Part shown: in pieces, positions 26,787-35,541 of the stretch | Position numbering within the stretch: the stretch's first letter is position 1 | Layout: the number at the start of each line of letters is the position of its first letter | NCBI GenBank assembly: GCA_963742205.1 | Contig: CAVUKZ010000010.1 | Coordinates: forward strand, 62,001-126,000 | From: WHSW01 sp963742205 | GTDB taxonomy: Bacteria; Actinomycetota; Thermoleophilia; Solirubrobacterales; 70-9 | Direction of reading: 5' to 3' | Length of the DNA: 64,000 nucleotides | Position numbers and translations under genes: made by a program | Notes under the pieces: generated by a model | The model's database searches: none | What the model saw: only the letters and a program-made list of their open reading frames with translations | Told to the model about the DNA's origin: nothing

Positions 26787-27275
26787 ATGCTGTTTTCGAC
26801 CAAGGCGGAATACGGAGTGCGGCTGATGGTCGAGCTTGGCCGCCGCGCCGGCGACGGTGAGCCGCAGAACTCCGAGCCGGCTGCGCTCGCCGCGGTCGCC
26901 GAGGCCGAGACGCTCCCCCTGTCCTACCTCGAGCACCTCGTGGCGAAGTTGCGCCAGGCGGGGCTCGTGAGCTCCGTCCGCGGTGCCCACGGCGGCTATC
27001 GGCTCGCCCGCCCCGCGAGCGAGATCGCGATGGTCGACGTGGTCGAGGCCCTCGAGGGCCCGATCGCGCCGATGGAGTGCTTCCACACCGAGCGCGAGGG
27101 GCGCGTGCTCTGCTCGCACGAGACCGACGGCGACAACCACTGCGCGACCAAGCTCCTGTGGACCAGGGTCCAGGGCGGGGTCACCAAGGCCCTCGCGACG
27201 ACCACGCTCGCCGAGCTGGTCGAGTTCGCCGGCCCGCCGCCGGCGCGGGAACCGGTCGCCGCCCCGGTCGCCTGA
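26787..27275 (+). CDS. Rrf2-family Fe-S-type transcriptional regulator of the SUF genes
   Basis: The 162-residue protein has the Rrf2 winged helix (FSTKAEYGVRLMVELG, LEHLVAKLRQAGLVSSVRGAHGGYRLA). Three cysteines lie in the cluster region (Cys98, Cys109, Cys119), as in IscR-like Fe-S sensors. It precedes sufC by 45 bases. It probably represses or tunes the downstream SUF genes according to Fe-S status. A TAGGAT element ends about 15 bases before the ATG, so the mRNA may be nearly leaderless. The C-terminal 15 residues are Ala/Pro-rich. Confidence 0.88.
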   Translation: MLFSTKAEYGVRLMVELGRRAGDGEPQNSEPAALAAVAEAETLPLSYLEHLVAKLRQAGLVSSVRGAHGGYRLARPASEIAMVDVVEALEGPIAPMECFHTEREGRVLCSHETDGDNHCATKLLWTRVQGGVTKALATTTLAELVEFAGPPPAREPVAAPVA

Positions 27276-27284
27276 CCAGGCGGA

Positions 27285-27309
27285 CTAACAACTAACGACT
27301 AACAACTAC
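27285..27309 (+). repeat. 7-base tandem repeats between rrf2 and sufC
   Basis: CTAACAA, CTAACGA, CTAACAA and a partial CTACT follow each other without gaps. They sit 12-36 bases upstream of the sufC ATG, just before the AGGAG site. The repeats are AT-rich against a very GC-rich background. They could be an operator for the Rrf2 regulator, an mRNA element or a slippage product. Confidence 0.6.
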
Positions 27310-27320
27310 TTCAGGAGACC

Positions 27321-28085
27321 ATGCCCGACCTAGAGATTCGCAACCTGCACGTGAACGCCGAGGACAAGCACATCCTCAAGGGCCTCGACCTCGAGGTCTC
27401 GGCCGGCCAGGTCCACGCGCTGATGGGCCCCAACGGCTCCGGCAAGTCGACCCTCGCGAACACGATCATGGGTCACCCCGGGCTCGAGGTCTCCGACGGC
27501 GAGATCGTCTTCCGCGGTGAGGACATCACCGAGGCGGCGCCCGAGGAGCGCTCCCGCGCCGGCCTCTTCCTCGCCTTCCAGTACCCCGTCGCGATCCCCG
27601 GCGTCACGGTCGCCAAGTACCTGCGGATGGCGCTCAACGCCCATCGCGAGGCGCGCGGCGAGCCACAGATCAGCCTCAAGGAGTTCCGCCGCGACACCGA
27701 GGAGGCGATGGAGCTCGTCAACATCCCGAAGGACTTCTCGAGCCGCTACCTCAACGACGGCTTCTCCGGCGGTGAGAAGAAGCGGATGGAGATCCTGCAG
27801 CTCGCGATGCTGCGGCCGCGGATCGCCGTGCTCGACGAGACCGACTCCGGGCTCGACATCGACGCGCTGCGGGTCGTCGCCGAGGGCGTGAACAAGTTCT
27901 CAGGCCCCGACATGGGCGTCCTGATCATCACCCACTATCAGCGGATTCTGCACCTGGTCGAGCCCGACTTCGTCCACGTGATGTTCGACGGTCGGATCGT
28001 CAAGGAGGGCGGCCCGGAGCTGGTGTCCGAGCTCGAGGCCAAGGGCTACGGCTGGATCCGCGAGGAGGTCGAGGCGGCAGCGTGA
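27321..28085 (+). CDS. sufC: Fe-S cluster assembly ATPase SufC
   Basis: This 254-residue ABC ATPase has the SufC pattern: Walker A GPNGSGKST, Q-loop FLAFQYPVAIPGV, signature FSGGEKKRMEI and Walker B IAVLDETDSGLDIDALR, ending with ITHYQRILHLV. It drives the SufBCD scaffold that builds Fe-S clusters in the cytoplasm. SufB and SufD are encoded 5 kb downstream, not adjacent. AGGAG precedes the ATG by six bases. The stop overlaps the sufS GTG. Confidence 0.95.
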   Translation: MPDLEIRNLHVNAEDKHILKGLDLEVSAGQVHALMGPNGSGKSTLANTIMGHPGLEVSDGEIVFRGEDITEAAPEERSRAGLFLAFQYPVAIPGVTVAKYLRMALNAHREARGEPQISLKEFRRDTEEAMELVNIPKDFSSRYLNDGFSGGEKKRMEILQLAMLRPRIAVLDETDSGLDIDALRVVAEGVNKFSGPDMGVLIITHYQRILHLVEPDFVHVMFDGRIVKEGGPELVSELEAKGYGWIREEVEAAA

Positions 28086-29329
28086 GTCTGGTTGCCGAGA
28101 CCTTCCCGATCGAGCGCGTCCGGTCGTCGTTCCCGGCGCTCGAGCGCGAGGTCGGCGGCAAGCCGGTTGCGTATCTCGACTCCGGCGCCAGCTCGCAACG
28201 GGTTCTGGCCTCGATCCAGGCGGTCGACCGCTACGAGCGCCGCCACCACTCCAACGTCCACCGGGGCTCGCACACGCTGTCGGCCGAGGCGACCGCCGCC
28301 TACGAGGGCGCCCGCGCGACCGTCGCCGACCACATCGGCGCCGGCGACCGGCGCGAGATCGTCTTCACCCGCAACGTCACCGAGGCCATCAACCTCGTCG
28401 CCTACGCGTGGGGCGACGCCAACATCGGCGCCGGCGACCGCATCGTGCTCACCGAGATGGAGCACCACTCGAACATCGTCCCCTGGCAGCTGCTCGCCGA
28501 GCGCACCGGGGCGATCATCGACTGGGTCCCGATCACCGACGAGGGCCTGCTCGACCTCGCCGCGTACGCCTCGCTGCTCGAGCGCGGCCCAAAGCTCGTC
28601 GCGGTGGCGCACGTCTCGAACGTGCTCGGGACCGAGAACCCGCTCGCCGAGATCGCGCGCCTCGCGCATGAGGCCGGCGCCCTGGTCCTGGCCGACGGCG
28701 CCCAGTCGGCGCCGAAGATGGCGCTGGACATGGCGGAGCTCGGGGTCGACTTCTACGGGCTGACCGGCCACAAGGCCTACGGGCCGACCGGAATCGGCGC
28801 GCTCTGGACGCGGTTGGACCTGCTGCGCGCGATGCCGCCGTTCATGGGCGGCGGCTCGATGATCCGCAAGGTGACCAAGGAGGGCACCACCTGGGCCGAC
28901 CCGCCCGCCCGCTTCGAGGCGGGGACGCCGGCGATCGCGCAGGCGATCGGGCTCGCTGCCGCGCTGCGGTGGCTCGACGCGCTCGGGATGGAGGCGGTCA
29001 CCGCCCACGAGCGCGAGATCGCGGCCTACGCGCTGGAGCGGCTCCCGGAGGTTCCCGAGCTGCGCGTCTTCGGTCCCCCGCCCTCGTCGACCAGGCTCGG
29101 CCCGGTCTCGTTCGAGCTCGCCGGCGTGCACGCCCACGACGTCGCCGAGATCCTCGACCGCCATGGGGTCGCCGTGCGCGCGGGTCATCACTGCGCGCAG
29201 CCGCTCATGGAGCGGCTCGGCGTCGCCGCCACCGCCCGCGCGAGCTTCGGCGTCTACACGACCACCGAGGAGATCGACCGGCTGATCGACGGCCTCTTCG
29301 ATGCCCGCCGTGTGTTCGGGCTCGACTGA
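28082..29329 (+). CDS. sufS: Cysteine desulfurase SufS
   Basis: This 415-residue group II desulfurase starts at GTG 28082, overlapping sufC (GTGA). It has HHSNVHRGSHTLS near the N-terminus, the PLP lysine Lys231 in LTGHKAYGPTG, and the persulfide Cys371 in RAGHHCAQPLM. It takes sulfur from cysteine and passes it to SufU, encoded two genes on. The spacing and overlaps place it in one transcript with sufC. Confidence 0.95.
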   Translation: MSLVAETFPIERVRSSFPALEREVGGKPVAYLDSGASSQRVLASIQAVDRYERRHHSNVHRGSHTLSAEATAAYEGARATVADHIGAGDRREIVFTRNVTEAINLVAYAWGDANIGAGDRIVLTEMEHHSNIVPWQLLAERTGAIIDWVPITDEGLLDLAAYASLLERGPKLVAVAHVSNVLGTENPLAEIARLAHEAGALVLADGAQSAPKMALDMAELGVDFYGLTGHKAYGPTGIGALWTRLDLLRAMPPFMGGGSMIRKVTKEGTTWADPPARFEAGTPAIAQAIGLAAALRWLDALGMEAVTAHEREIAAYALERLPEVPELRVFGPPPSSTRLGPVSFELAGVHAHDVAEILDRHGVAVRAGHHCAQPLMERLGVAATARASFGVYTTTEEIDRLIDGLFDARRVFGLD

Positions 29330-29336
29330 GGCGCCC

Positions 29337-29936
29337 ATGCCGCGCACATTGCTCACCGTCGACGAGTCGCCGCTCGGGATCAGCTGGGTGGTCGACGAGT
29401 CCATGCAGCGCGGCTCGCACGCGCTGCACCACGAGGGCCGTGTGTGGATCGTCGACCCGGTGGAGGTCGACGACATCGTCGACCGCGGTGCCGCGCTCGG
29501 CGAGCCGGCGGCGGTGCTGCAGCTGCTCGACCGACACAACCGCGACTGCGCCGCGGTGGCCGAGCGACTCGGGGTACCGCTGCTGCGCGTCCCCGACGAG
29601 GTGCCCGGGTCGCCGTTCGAGGCCCACCCGGCCGTCCGGATCCCGGGCTGGAAGGAGACGGCGCTCTGGTGGCCCGAGCGGCGAGCGCTGGTGGTCGCCG
29701 AGGTGGTCGGTACCGGCCCGGTCTTCAACGCCGGCGCCGGGGGCGTAGGCATGCACCCGATGCTCCGGCCGCTGCCCCCGAAATCCCTGCGCGGCTTCGC
29801 CCCCGAGCATCTGCTGGTTGGTCACGGCCCGCCGGTCCACGGCGATGAGGCCGCCGCCGGGCTCGAGCACGCCTACGAGCGCTCCCGCCGCGACATCCCG
29901 AAGACGCTCCTCAACCTGCCGAAGCTGGCCCGCTAG
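29337..29936 (+). CDS. Metallo-beta-lactamase-like protein of the SUF operon, degenerate site
   Basis: This 199-residue protein starts at ATG 29337, seven bases after sufS. It shows hydrophobic strands, LDRHNRDCAAVAERLGVPLLRVP and a late LLVGHGPPVHGDEAA motif, resembling the metallo-beta-lactamase fold. The usual HxHxDH metal motif is reduced to RHNRDC, so metal binding is doubtful. Its place between sufS and sufU is notable, but I know of no established role for it in Fe-S assembly. Confidence 0.55.
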   Translation: MPRTLLTVDESPLGISWVVDESMQRGSHALHHEGRVWIVDPVEVDDIVDRGAALGEPAAVLQLLDRHNRDCAAVAERLGVPLLRVPDEVPGSPFEAHPAVRIPGWKETALWWPERRALVVAEVVGTGPVFNAGAGGVGMHPMLRPLPPKSLRGFAPEHLLVGHGPPVHGDEAAAGLEHAYERSRRDIPKTLLNLPKLAR

Positions 29937-29945
29937 GTTCGAGCC

Positions 29946-30374
29946 ATGGACGAGCTCTACCGGGAGAACATCCTCGACCACTACAAGCGACCGCGTCACT
30001 TCGGCCGCCCGGAGGAGTTCGACCTCGAGTTCGAGGACACGAATCCGTTCTGCGGCGACGAGCAGCACGTCTACATCACGTTGGACGACTCCGGCCGCGT
30101 CGACGGGGTCGCGTTCGAGGGCAAGGGTTGCGCGATCTCGACCGCGGCGACCTCGATGCTCACGGAGGAGCTCGCGGGCAAGACGCGAGCGGAGCTGCTG
30201 CGGCTCGACAAGGACTTCGTCCTCGAGCTGCTGGGGATCGACATCTCAGCGACCCGGATGAAGTGCGCTCTGCTCGGGCTCAAGATCGTGAAGTCGGCCG
30301 CCCTCGGCGATGCGGCCGACTGGGAGGACGAGGGCGAGACCGGAAACCCGGCGCTCGAGCGCGACGCGCTCTAG
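29946..30374 (+). CDS. sufU: Fe-S assembly sulfurtransferase/scaffold SufU
   Basis: This 142-residue protein has ENILDHYKRPRHFG, Cys36 in NPFCGDEQ, Cys62 in GKGCAIS and Cys107 in RMKCALL, the three conserved zinc/sulfur ligands of SufU. It accepts persulfide sulfur from SufS. The ATG at 29946 is ten bases after the metallo-beta-lactamase-like gene. The C-terminal 20 residues are acidic. Confidence 0.93.
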   Translation: MDELYRENILDHYKRPRHFGRPEEFDLEFEDTNPFCGDEQHVYITLDDSGRVDGVAFEGKGCAISTAATSMLTEELAGKTRAELLRLDKDFVLELLGIDISATRMKCALLGLKIVKSAALGDAADWEDEGETGNPALERDAL

Positions 30375-30417
30375 CCGGGCCGCGTGAACCCGCGCCCGCG
30401 CGGGTAGTGGCGCGGGC

Positions 30418-31522
30418 ATGAGGCGGGTCTGGGTTGCGGCGGCGCTCGATGTGTGGCGCGTTGGCGGCTCCCGCGGGCGCCGCCGCGCACGTGTCGCCGA
30501 CCTTCTTCGGCGTCGTCTCTCAGCAGGAGCGCCTCACCGCCGACGACATGGCGCGCATGGGCGAGGGCCGAGTGGGAACCCTCCGCGTCGCGCTCCCGTG
30601 GATGGAGGTCGATCCGACGCCGCTCCCGGCGGACTACAACTGGGCGCGGTTCGATTCGGTGGTCGCGGCCGCGTCCCGTGAGCGGATCGAGCTCCTCCCC
30701 ACCGTCTACACGGTGCCGGCGTGGGTCTCGGGGCTCGAGGGCTGCGACGGGCCCGCCGGCGGCCCGTGCTCGATCACCCCGCCGAGCACGCAGCTTGGGC
30801 TCGCGGCCTGGCGCGCCTTCCTGGGCGCCGCGACCCGCCGATACGGGCCGGGCGGGCTGTTCTGGACCCTCCACCCCGACCTCCCCCGCCACCCGATCAC
30901 CACCTGGCAGATCTGGAACGAGGAGAACTCGCCCGGGTTCTTTCAGCCGCGCCCGGACGTCGATCGCTACGCGACCTTGCTGCAGGCGGCCTCGGAGGCG
31001 ATCCGGGGCCAGGACCCGACCGCGCGGATCCTGCTCGGCGGGCTCTTCCGCTACCCGCTCGCCGGGCGCAAGGGCGGCGTCCGCGCCACCGACTACCTGC
31101 GGGCGCTCTACGCGCACCCCGGCATCGACGCGGCGTTCGACGGGGTCGCGATCCACCCCTACGCCGCCCGCCTGCACTCCGTGACCAGGCAGGTCGAGCG
31201 CATGGTCCGCGTCGTGCGCGCGGCGGGCGACACGCAGGCGGGGATCTGGATCACCGAGATCGGCTGGGCGTCCGGCGGCAAGCGCAACCCCCTCAACCGC
31301 GGCCCCCGCGGCCAGGCGCGGCGCCTCGAGGGCGCCTTCGACTACTTCCTCGACAACCGCAAGCGCTTGGGAATCAGGACGGTCCTCTGGTACGCCTGGC
31401 GCGACGTCTCGCCGGCGGACAGCAGGTGCAAGTGGTGCGCCCGCTCCGGGCTCTTCCGCGTCGGCGCGCTCGTGCCAAAGCTCGCCTGGGACGCCTTCGT
31501 TCGGTTTACCGGCGGCCGCTGA
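30418..31522 (+). CDS. Secreted clan GH-A-like glycoside hydrolase, copy 4 (frameshift in signal peptide)
   Basis: The ATG at 30418 starts a signal sequence (MRRVWVAAAL) that breaks frame near 30448 and continues as CGALAAPAGAAAHVSPTFFGVV. Joined, it is a normal signal peptide. The catalytic domain matches the three copies at 16632-20183. The acid/base Glu lies in WQIWNEENSPGFF (codon 30920-30922) and the nucleophile Glu in WITEIGWASGG (codon 31256-31258). The C-terminal signature is CKWCARSGL. It sits between sufU and the other SUF block, far from the polysaccharide genes. Confidence 0.72.
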
Positions 31523-31537
31523 CCGCCGCTGGTCGGG

Positions 31538-31933
31538 CTAGTCGACCCCGACGATCTTCGACTTGTCGCGCAGGCAGACGAAGATCGTCCCGGCCGTGCC
31601 CTCCTCGCGCTGCTTGACGACGGCCAGATAGGCGCCGGAGGACAGCGGGTCGACGATCACCTCCCACTTGCCGTTGATGTCGGTGTGCGTCTTGCCGAGC
31701 AACTTGCGACCGCCGCTGCGCTTCTTCTTGAACATCTTCACCAGCCGGTTGTCCGCGCAGGCCTGGTTGGGGGACGTGACCTTGCCGTGAAACGCCGGGA
31801 AGCTCTTGCGCAGCTTGATCGTGCTGTCGATCTGCACCGTGTTAGTCGCCCCCGCGATCCCCGCGGTAAGCGCACCGAACGCGAGTGTCAGTCCGGCTGC
31901 GATGGCGAGGTTGCGGGTCGTGGACGTCCTCAT
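31538..31933 (-). CDS. Small secreted protein, unknown function
   Basis: This 131-residue protein starts at ATG 31933 behind a strong GGAGGGA site. The signal peptide is NLAIAAGLTLAFGALTAGIAGA. The mature part begins NTVQIDSTIKLRK, with FHGKVTSPNQACADNRLVKMFKKK and KTHTDINGKWEVIV, then FVCLRD near the end. The pattern suggests a small beta-sandwich of the carboxypeptidase-regulatory or transthyretin-like type. Two cysteines could pair. Convergent with copy 4 of the hydrolases. No firm family. Confidence 0.65.
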   Translation of the reverse strand: MRTSTTRNLAIAAGLTLAFGALTAGIAGATNTVQIDSTIKLRKSFPAFHGKVTSPNQACADNRLVKMFKKKRSGGRKLLGKTHTDINGKWEVIVDPLSSGAYLAVVKQREEGTAGTIFVCLRDKSKIVGVD

Positions 31934-32006
31934 CGAGTGATCCCTCCTCGGTTCTACGTCAGCGGCGAACCTACACCCGCTCGAGCCGTCGCCCAAACCG
32001 CCTGGC

Positions 32007-32483
32007 TCAGAGGGCCGCGAGCTCGCCGTGGACGTCCAGCGTGGTGTTCGGGGAGTCCGCGGCGGTCACCTGAAGCTCCGCCACCCGGTTGAGGTCCACC
32101 CCGGGGAGGGTGCTGAGCGGGACCCAGCGCGCGCCGCGCAGCACCTGGCCGGCGGCGAACGGCTCCGGATCGAGCGCCCGTGAAGGAAAGACGACGGCGC
32201 ACATCCCAACCTCCCCCGGCTCCACGGCAGCCGCGTCGGCGGTCATGAAGGAGACCAGGGCGCCCTTGTAGAGATGAAAGCTGAAGTTGTGGCGCCCGTA
32301 CGCGCGGGCTGCCGGGTCCTCGTTCCAGGCGGCGACGCAGGTCGACGGCGCCGAAGCCACGGGAGCATCGTCACCCGATCCACCCGAGGCGACCCCGACG
32401 ACGATGATCACCCCGGCCAGGGCGATCGCGGTCCCGAGTGCGATCAGGATCCTGCCCCGCGCCTGCCCCTGCTCCGCCGCCAT
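32007..32483 (-). CDS. Membrane-anchored hypothetical protein
   Basis: This 158-residue protein has one N-terminal membrane segment (LIALGTAIALAGVIIVVGVA, about residues 13-32) followed by an extracytoplasmic domain with STCVAAWNEDPAARAYGRHNF and EVGMCAVVFPS. The two cysteines may form a disulfide. No family recognised. ATG at 32483; it is divergent from the Rieske-sufB-sufD block. Confidence 0.6.
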   Translation of the reverse strand: MAAEQGQARGRILIALGTAIALAGVIIVVGVASGGSGDDAPVASAPSTCVAAWNEDPAARAYGRHNFSFHLYKGALVSFMTADAAAVEPGEVGMCAVVFPSRALDPEPFAAGQVLRGARWVPLSTLPGVDLNRVAELQVTAADSPNTTLDVHGELAAL

Positions 32484-32534
32484 CGCGCGAGCACCGTAGC
32501 GGCCGCTAAAATCCGACCCCGAGAGTAGGAATAA

Positions 32535-32861
32535 GTGAGCAGCGCTACAACCACGATCACCGTGTGCAAGCTCGCCGAGCTACCGGCTGGCGAGATGAAG
32601 CTGATCGACGCCGACGGCCGCAAGATCGGCGTCTTTCACTGCGAGGACGGGCAGCTTTACGCGATCGAGGACCGCTGCTCCCACGACGACGGCCCGCTCG
32701 CCGAGGGCGAGTTCGACCCATCCTCCTGTACCGTGGAATGCCCCCGCCACGGCTCGCTGTTCGACATCCGCACGGGCAAGCCGCGGACCCTTCCGGCCTA
32801 TAGGCCGGTCGATACCTTCGAGGTCCGAATCGACCACGACGACGTGAAGCTGGAGCTCTGA
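32535..32861 (+). CDS. Rieske-type [2Fe-2S] ferredoxin of the SUF cluster
   Basis: This 108-residue protein has the two Rieske half-sites CSHDDG (Cys48, His50) and CPRHGSLFD (Cys69, His72), with the length of bacterial non-haem-oxygenase ferredoxins. It starts at GTG 32535 after a TAAAAT element at 32507-32512. It is seven bases upstream of sufB, so a role in electron supply for Fe-S assembly is likely. Rieske genes beside SUF genes are known in other actinobacteria. Confidence 0.9.
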   Translation: MSSATTTITVCKLAELPAGEMKLIDADGRKIGVFHCEDGQLYAIEDRCSHDDGPLAEGEFDPSSCTVECPRHGSLFDIRTGKPRTLPAYRPVDTFEVRIDHDDVKLEL

Positions 32862-32868
32862 TTTTCAG

Positions 32869-34341
32869 ATGACGACACCCCCCGAGACCGCCACCATCCC
32901 CGGCGCGCCGTCGGGCAAGCAGCTGACCGAAGCCGAGTCGGCGCTCAAGGGCATCGGCTCCGACTACAAGGAGAAGTTCGGCTTCTCCGACCCGGAGACG
33001 GGCTACGCCTACAAGGCGCCCAAGGGCCTCAGCCGCGAGCTGATCGCGTCGATCTCCGAGTACAAGGACGAGCCGCAGTGGATGCGCGACTTCCGCCTCA
33101 AGGCTTACGAGCACTATGAGAGCCGCCCGACCCCGCAGTGGGGCGGCGACCTGAACCAGATCGACTTCGAGGACATCCACTACTTCGTCCGCGCCTCCGA
33201 GAAGAGCGAGCGCAGCTGGGACGAGGTCCCCGAGGACATCAAGAACACCTTCGACAAGCTGGGCATCCCCGAGGCGGAGCGCAAGTTCCTCTCCGGCGTC
33301 GGCGCCCAGTACGAGTCCGAGTCCGTCTACCACCAGGTCAACGAGCAGCTCGAGGCCCAGGGCGTGATCTTCACCGACATGGACACGGCGCTTCGTGAGC
33401 ACGAGGACCTGGTCCACGAGTACTGGGCGACGGTGATCCCGCCGAACGACAACAAGCTCGCGGCGCTCAACAGCGCCGTCTGGTCCGGCGGCTCGTTCGT
33501 CTACGTCCCCGCCGGGGTCAAGGTCGCGATGCCGCTGCAGGCCTACTTCCGGATCAACACCGAGAACATGGGCCAGTTCGAGCGCACGCTGATCATCGCC
33601 GAGGACGGCGCCGACGTGCACTACATCGAGGGTTGCACGGCGCCGGTGTACTCGACCGACTCGCTGCACTCCGCCGTGGTCGAGATCGTCGCCAAGCCGA
33701 GCTCGCGCGTCCGTTACACGACGGTTCAGAACTGGTCGCAGAACGTCTTCAACCTGGTCACCAAGCGCGCGATCGCCCAGGAGGACGCCACGATGGAGTG
33801 GGTCGACTGCAACCTGGGCTCGAAGCTGACGATGAAGTACCCGTCGATCTACCTGCTCGGCGAGCGCGCCCACGGCGAGATCCTCTCGATCGCCTTCGCC
33901 GGCCAGGGCCAGCATCAGGACGCCGGCGGCAAGATCATCCACGCGGCGCCGAAGACGACCTCGTCGATCTTCTCCAAGTCGATCTCCAAGGACGGCGGCA
34001 GGGCCACCTACCGCGGCCTGCTCGAGGTCGCCCAGGGAGCCACCGAGTCGAAGTCGAAGGTCGTCTGCGACGCGCTGCTGCTCGACGAGCAGTCGCGCTC
34101 CGACACCTATCCGACGATCCGCATCGACGAGTCCGACGCGAACGTCGGTCACGAGGCCTCGGTCTCGAAGGTCGGCGAGGAGATGCTCTTCTACCTCCAG
34201 AGCCGCGGGCTCGACGAGGAGGAGGCGTCGAAGATGATCGTCAACGGGTTCATCGAGCCGATCGCCAAGGAGCTTCCGATGGAGTACTCCGTGGAGATGA
34301 ACCGCCTGATCGAGCTCCAGATGGAGGGCTCGATTGGCTGA
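32869..34341 (+). CDS. sufB: Fe-S cluster assembly scaffold SufB
   Basis: This 490-residue protein has the SufB core: EAERKFLSGVGAQYESES, AEDGADVHYIEGCTAPVY, TTVQNWSQNVFNLVTKRA and HEASVSKVGEEMLFYLQSRG. It forms the SufBCD scaffold with SufD encoded next and SufC encoded at 27321. Its last eight bases overlap the sufD TTG start. The N-terminal 30 residues are variable. Confidence 0.95.
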   Translation: MTTPPETATIPGAPSGKQLTEAESALKGIGSDYKEKFGFSDPETGYAYKAPKGLSRELIASISEYKDEPQWMRDFRLKAYEHYESRPTPQWGGDLNQIDFEDIHYFVRASEKSERSWDEVPEDIKNTFDKLGIPEAERKFLSGVGAQYESESVYHQVNEQLEAQGVIFTDMDTALREHEDLVHEYWATVIPPNDNKLAALNSAVWSGGSFVYVPAGVKVAMPLQAYFRINTENMGQFERTLIIAEDGADVHYIEGCTAPVYSTDSLHSAVVEIVAKPSSRVRYTTVQNWSQNVFNLVTKRAIAQEDATMEWVDCNLGSKLTMKYPSIYLLGERAHGEILSIAFAGQGQHQDAGGKIIHAAPKTTSSIFSKSISKDGGRATYRGLLEVAQGATESKSKVVCDALLLDEQSRSDTYPTIRIDESDANVGHEASVSKVGEEMLFYLQSRGLDEEEASKMIVNGFIEPIAKELPMEYSVEMNRLIELQMEGSIG

Positions 34342-35527
34342 TGGTGCCGCAGCGGCGCCTCAGCTCCAAGAACCCGGCTGGCTGAGCGAGGCAAGAGACC
34401 GCGCCAAGGAGCTGGGCGCGGGGCTGGAGCTGCCCACCCAGAAGCAGAAGGGCTGGGAGTTCACGGACCTGTCGGACTTCGACCTCGACGCGTACAGCGA
34501 CGCGGTCGCCACGGTCGAGGGGCTCGAGGACTTCGGCGCCGACGGCGCGGTCGTGATGCCGCTGGCCGCCGCGGCCGCGAGCGAGCACGCCGACCTGTTG
34601 CGTGATCGGCTCGGCGCGGTGGTGCCGGGCAACGACCCGTTCACGGCCCGCAACGAGGCGCGCTGGCGCGACGGGGTGCTGGTCTACGTCCCGGACGGCC
34701 AGCGGCTCTCCGAGCCGCTCAAGCTGACGATCTCGGGCGCCGCCGGCGACGAGATCGAATGGCGGGCCCTGATCGTGCTCGGCGAGGACGCCGAGGCCGA
34801 GGTCTGGGAGCGCTACTCCTCCGAGGGCGAGGGGCTCTTCAACGGCGTCGTCGAGCTCGTGGTCGGCGACAACGCCAACCTGCGCTACGTCTGCGAGCAG
34901 GAGCTCTCCGACGAAGGCTGGGTGTTCGCGACCCAGCGGGCCGAGGTCGGCCGCGACGCGAACCTCGAGTGGGTCGCCCTCGGCTTTGGCTCAGCGCGCG
35001 GCAAGGTCCGGATGGAGACCAAGCTCGCCGGGCGCGGCTCGAGCGCGAAGGTGACCGGCGCCTACGCCGGCGACGGCACCCAGCACCTCGATTACGACAC
35101 AACCCAGGAGCACGCGGCCGAGGACACGACCTCCGATCTCGCCTTCCGCGGCGTGCTTGCGGAGCGGGCGACGGCCGTCTGGCGCGGGATGATCCGCGTC
35201 GACCCGGGCGCCCAGCGCACCGACGCCTTCCAGGAGAGCCGCAACCTGCTGCTCTCCACGGATGCCCACGCCGACGCGATCCCCGGGCTCGAAATCGAGG
35301 CGGACGACGTCCGCTGCACGCACGCCGCGGCGATCGCCCAGGTCGACGCCGAGCAGCTCTACTACCTGCGTTCCCACGGGCTGGACGACGCGAACGCCAA
35401 GCGTCTCGTAATCGAGGGCTTCCTCCAGGAACTCGTCGAGCGGGCCCACGAGGGCCCGATCCGCGAGGCGCTCCGGGATGAGCTCGAGCGCCGCCTCGAG
35501 CGGCTGCTCGCCGCGGCCGCGGCGTAG
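34334..35527 (+). CDS. sufD: Fe-S cluster assembly protein SufD
   Basis: This 397-residue protein starts at TTG 34334, inside the sufB end. It has GWEFTDLSDFDLD, a beta-helix core (NANLRYVCEQEL, ANLEWVALGFGSARGKVRME) and the conserved end THAAAIAQVDAEQLYYLRSHGL. It pairs with SufB in the SufBCD scaffold. The C-terminus is arginine/alanine-rich. It is the last gene of this SUF block. Confidence 0.93.
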   Translation: MADGAAAAPQLQEPGWLSEARDRAKELGAGLELPTQKQKGWEFTDLSDFDLDAYSDAVATVEGLEDFGADGAVVMPLAAAAASEHADLLRDRLGAVVPGNDPFTARNEARWRDGVLVYVPDGQRLSEPLKLTISGAAGDEIEWRALIVLGEDAEAEVWERYSSEGEGLFNGVVELVVGDNANLRYVCEQELSDEGWVFATQRAEVGRDANLEWVALGFGSARGKVRMETKLAGRGSSAKVTGAYAGDGTQHLDYDTTQEHAAEDTTSDLAFRGVLAERATAVWRGMIRVDPGAQRTDAFQESRNLLLSTDAHADAIPGLEIEADDVRCTHAAAIAQVDAEQLYYLRSHGLDDANAKRLVIEGFLQELVERAHEGPIREALRDELERRLERLLAAAAA

Positions 35528-35541
35528 CCCGCCGCACACGG

